Of a stretch of DNA of 64,000 nucleotides, positions 62,271-64,000 are shown one piece after another; position 1 is the first letter of the stretch; every line of letters begins with the position of its first letter. Location: positions 464,004-528,003 of the forward strand of contig NZ_FTNF01000002.1 of assembly GCF_900156065.1 (NCBI RefSeq). The letters run 5' to 3'. The notes under the pieces are model-generated. The model was not told the origin of the DNA and made no database searches. It was given only the letters and a program-made list of their open reading frames with translations. Source of the stretch: Micromonospora avicenniae. Lineage in GTDB: Bacteria; Actinomycetota; Actinomycetes; Mycobacteriales; Micromonosporaceae. Both the position numbers and the translations under genes were made by a program.

Positions 62271-63167
62271 ATGGAACTGTACGGGCCGTTTCGCCGCGAG
62301 GCGATTGCGCGGGGCATTCCGGCGGATCAGGTTGACAGGTTTGCCGAGCAGCTGCGATTCGCGATCTGGGTAGGTGGCGGTGTCCGCGGCGAGGATGTCG
62401 TCGGGCAGAGCGGCGGGCTGCCCCGGCTACCTGCCGGCACGGAGTGGCCGTCCGAGCGCGGGATTCGGTTGCCGTTCGTCGCGTCCCTCGACTGCGCGGC
62501 CCTTCCGAAGGTCGAGAAGCTTCCCCTGCCGGTGGACGGCTCGCTGCTCTTCTTCCTGGGCCCCGAGAAGGCCTTTGACGCATGTAGTCGCGGCTACGAC
62601 GCGTACGCGAGGGTCCTGCACGTCCCCGCGGGCACCGAGACAGCGGTCCGAGAGCTGCCGTCCGACGGTGAGGTTCCGCGCCCGTACCCCGAGTACGGGC
62701 TTCATGCCGAGGTCGTGCCGGAGCTGCCACCCGGGCTCGAGCCCGACGACGAGGACATGGACGACCGCCTCATGGTCGCGTCGGACACCGTGAAGCAGTT
62801 GATCAGCGAGCTGACGCACGTCGATGAACTCATCGCACTGGTCCAGGACCTCTGGCCGACGGAGACGGGCCTGTCATCCCTGCGCATCGGTGGATATACG
62901 AGAAGAATCGGAGGCTCGTACTCTCCGGAGGAGCAGATGGCGCGTGCCAGCCTCCGGGCCCGGCTGGAAACCAAACCCGACCTTCCGCGGTCCGAGCGGA
63001 TCCGCTGGCGCCGCGAGGAGGAATCCCGACTGATTCGGGAATGGGTGCCGCTCGCCCAGTTCCCCACCGAATACGAGGTCCACTTCGGACGATTTCTGAT
63101 CAGATTCGACGACCTGGCCGCCGGCCGATTCGACAAGATGCGCTCATTCCCCGCGTTCACCGAGTAG
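62271..63167 (+). CDS. DUF1963 (YwqG-like) protein
   Basis: 298 residues, ATG 62271. The DUF1963 landmarks GGLPRLPAGTEWP and PFVASLDCAALPKVEKLPLP, then DGSLLFFLGPEK, YPEYGLHAEVVPELPPG and IRFDDLAAGRFDK are present. The C-terminal third (about 225-275, EEQMARASLRARLETKPDLP) is charged and helical. DUF1963 proteins are frequent in immunity-gene clusters of actinobacteria and firmicutes. Confidence 0.8.
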   Translation: MELYGPFRREAIARGIPADQVDRFAEQLRFAIWVGGGVRGEDVVGQSGGLPRLPAGTEWPSERGIRLPFVASLDCAALPKVEKLPLPVDGSLLFFLGPEKAFDACSRGYDAYARVLHVPAGTETAVRELPSDGEVPRPYPEYGLHAEVVPELPPGLEPDDEDMDDRLMVASDTVKQLISELTHVDELIALVQDLWPTETGLSSLRIGGYTRRIGGSYSPEEQMARASLRARLETKPDLPRSERIRWRREEESRLIREWVPLAQFPTEYEVHFGRFLIRFDDLAAGRFDKMRSFPAFTE

Positions 63168-63401
63168 ACCGAGTAGACCGACCTCACCGACTTCGATGCG
63201 GGCCCTAGGTGTTCTGTCCATGGACGTTGGTGACGCGGCCGCGGCCTTGAAATAGGTGAGGACCTCCGGGTGAGGTGGAGCTTGTCGAAGTTTCGCGTCC
63301 AACGCGCCTGCACGTCCCATCGCTGGGTCCGCCTGCAGCCTCGACAGGTTGGGGCGCGAGGTCACGGGTTCCCGCGCCCTGCGAGTTTGATCACTACGCC
63401 C

Positions 63402-63770
63402 ATGGGAAAGCGCGACCTCATGAAGGACGACCAGCGCGTCGAAGGCAACCTCAAGGGAATGGATGATCTTGACTTCCAAGGCTGGAACAACGCCGATTGG
63501 AACGGCGTGTTCGCCCACCACCACACCGAGGACGTGTTGGTGGACTGGAAGGGTCAGGAACCGACTCACGGGATCCAGCAGCACATCGACGCCATGAAGG
63601 CCTACGTTGACTCGGCGGGCGGAACACCGCCCCAGATCACTTCCCACCCCATCGCGTTCGGGTCTGGGGAGTGGACCTGTGTCATCGGCGAGTTTGAGGA
63701 CGGAAGCCGCATGGTCACAGTGGCCAAGTGGCGTGACGGCGCGATCGCCGAGGAGTACATCTGGGCCTGA
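63402..63770 (+). CDS. SnoaL/NTF2-like fold protein
   Basis: 122 residues from ATG 63402 (ATG 63420 also possible). DDLDFQGWNNADWNGVFAHH, HTEDVLVDWKGQEPTHGIQQ, IDAMKAYVD and GSRMVTVAKWRDGAIAEEYI match a polyketide-cyclase-like SnoaL fold. Substrate unknown. Confidence 0.75.
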   Translation: MGKRDLMKDDQRVEGNLKGMDDLDFQGWNNADWNGVFAHHHTEDVLVDWKGQEPTHGIQQHIDAMKAYVDSAGGTPPQITSHPIAFGSGEWTCVIGEFEDGSRMVTVAKWRDGAIAEEYIWA

Positions 63771-63780
63771 CGGGTGCCGC

Positions 63781-63930
63781 ATGCCTCGTCAAGCCACTCG
63801 CCCTAAGCCGCGGGCGAAGGTGAGCGGGGCTGACCGGCAAAAACTCATCCGCCTCTGCGCCGCGCTCAGGCCCGGCACGGTGACCGATCCGGTGACCGCC
63901 ACCAAAGAGGGTGTCAGATCTGTTGTGTAA
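63781..63930 (+). CDS. Short ORF next to a putative IS end
   Basis: 49 residues from ATG 63781: basic N-terminus (MPRQATRPKPRAKVSGADRQ) and RLCAALRPGTVTDPVTATKE. It runs into the presumed left end of an insertion sequence, so it may be a gene cut by the insertion. Low support. Confidence 0.3.
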   Translation: MPRQATRPKPRAKVSGADRQKLIRLCAALRPGTVTDPVTATKEGVRSVV

Positions 63931-64000
63931 GGGCGTGACCTCTGTTCTGAGTCGTTGAGCGACTCGAGAGAGGACACCCAATGAGCGATGTGCAGGACAC
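63914..64000 (+). mobile_element. Possible left end of an IS256-like insertion sequence
   Basis: The sequence GGGTGTCAGATCTGTTGTGT, followed by GGGCGTGACCTCTG and then a GAGAGAGG ribosome site and ATG 63981 (MSDVQD...), resembles the terminal repeat and transposase start of actinobacterial IS256-family elements. The window ends seven codons into the gene, so this is a recognition-level guess. Confidence 0.4.

Noticed and set aside
63144..63782. Minus-strand frame ending in LTYFKAAAASPTSMDRTPRA-like sequence, possible transposase/integrase remnant
   Set aside because: No family signature is clear, and the plus-strand SnoaL-like gene explains most of the stretch.

Overview
The window is chromosomal DNA from a very GC-rich actinomycete, most likely Micromonosporaceae (Micromonospora-like). 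This is inferred from strong G/C at third codon positions, frequent GTG/TTG starts, and actinobacterial gene neighbourhoods: glnE and glnA2 near nadE and panB, and an RNase H/phosphatase - zinc-ribbon coiled-coil - Nif3 run that matches the layout known from mycobacteria. No tRNA, rRNA or CRISPR array was recognised. One structured RNA, RNase P RNA, is present on the minus strand at about 25008-25432.

Layout. 1-6.4 kb: two polytopic membrane proteins (a GT-C mannosyltransferase cut by the window edge and an unknown one), glnE and a class I amidotransferase, all on the minus strand. 6.5-13.9 kb: mixed accessory genes between glnE and glnA2, namely an S66 peptidase, a Vgb-like propeller, a secreted protein, a VOC protein, a 1117-residue NACHT STAND NTPase and a WYL regulator. 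14-20.7 kb: glnA2, nadE, panB, an F420-dependent NADP reductase-like gene and an RNB exoribonuclease. 20.9-25.8 kb: a histone H1-like Lys/Ala protein, small conserved genes, a VOC remnant, and rnpB with a stray copy of its 3' end about 0.7 kb away. 25.8-33.2 kb: transport (TauE/SafE, MFS with a divergent MarR, a DUF3311 plus sodium:solute symporter pair) and a secreted M14 carboxypeptidase. 33.5-41.2 kb: the RNase H - Nif3 operon, a flavoprotein/XRE pair, a degenerate Prim-Pol-like protein, DUF3040 and a SWIM protein. 41.2-55.4 kb: an SNF2 helicase, DinB-like proteins, a pyruvyl transferase, a truncated TetR coupled to a GNAT enzyme, a glycosyltransferase, an SDR, a phosphotransferase and others.

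55.7-58.8 kb holds the most unusual unit: a three-gene overlapping operon of an acyl-CoA-dehydrogenase-like flavoenzyme, a PhnD-like substrate-binding protein with no export signal, and a four-helix diiron protein fused to a TusA-like domain that lacks the sulfur-carrying cysteine. I read this as an uncharacterised oxidative pathway. 58.9-64 kb looks like an accessory tail rich in immunity-type families (SUFU, DUF1963, an SMI1/KNR4 remnant and orphans), ending at what may be the left end of an insertion sequence.

Other structures: a repeat of about 110 bp with a conserved 13-bp-arm palindrome occurs twice (about 25.6 and 39.8 kb); convergent genes are often separated by strong hairpins; and tandem operator-like palindromes lie between the MFS and marR genes and upstream of the symporter pair.
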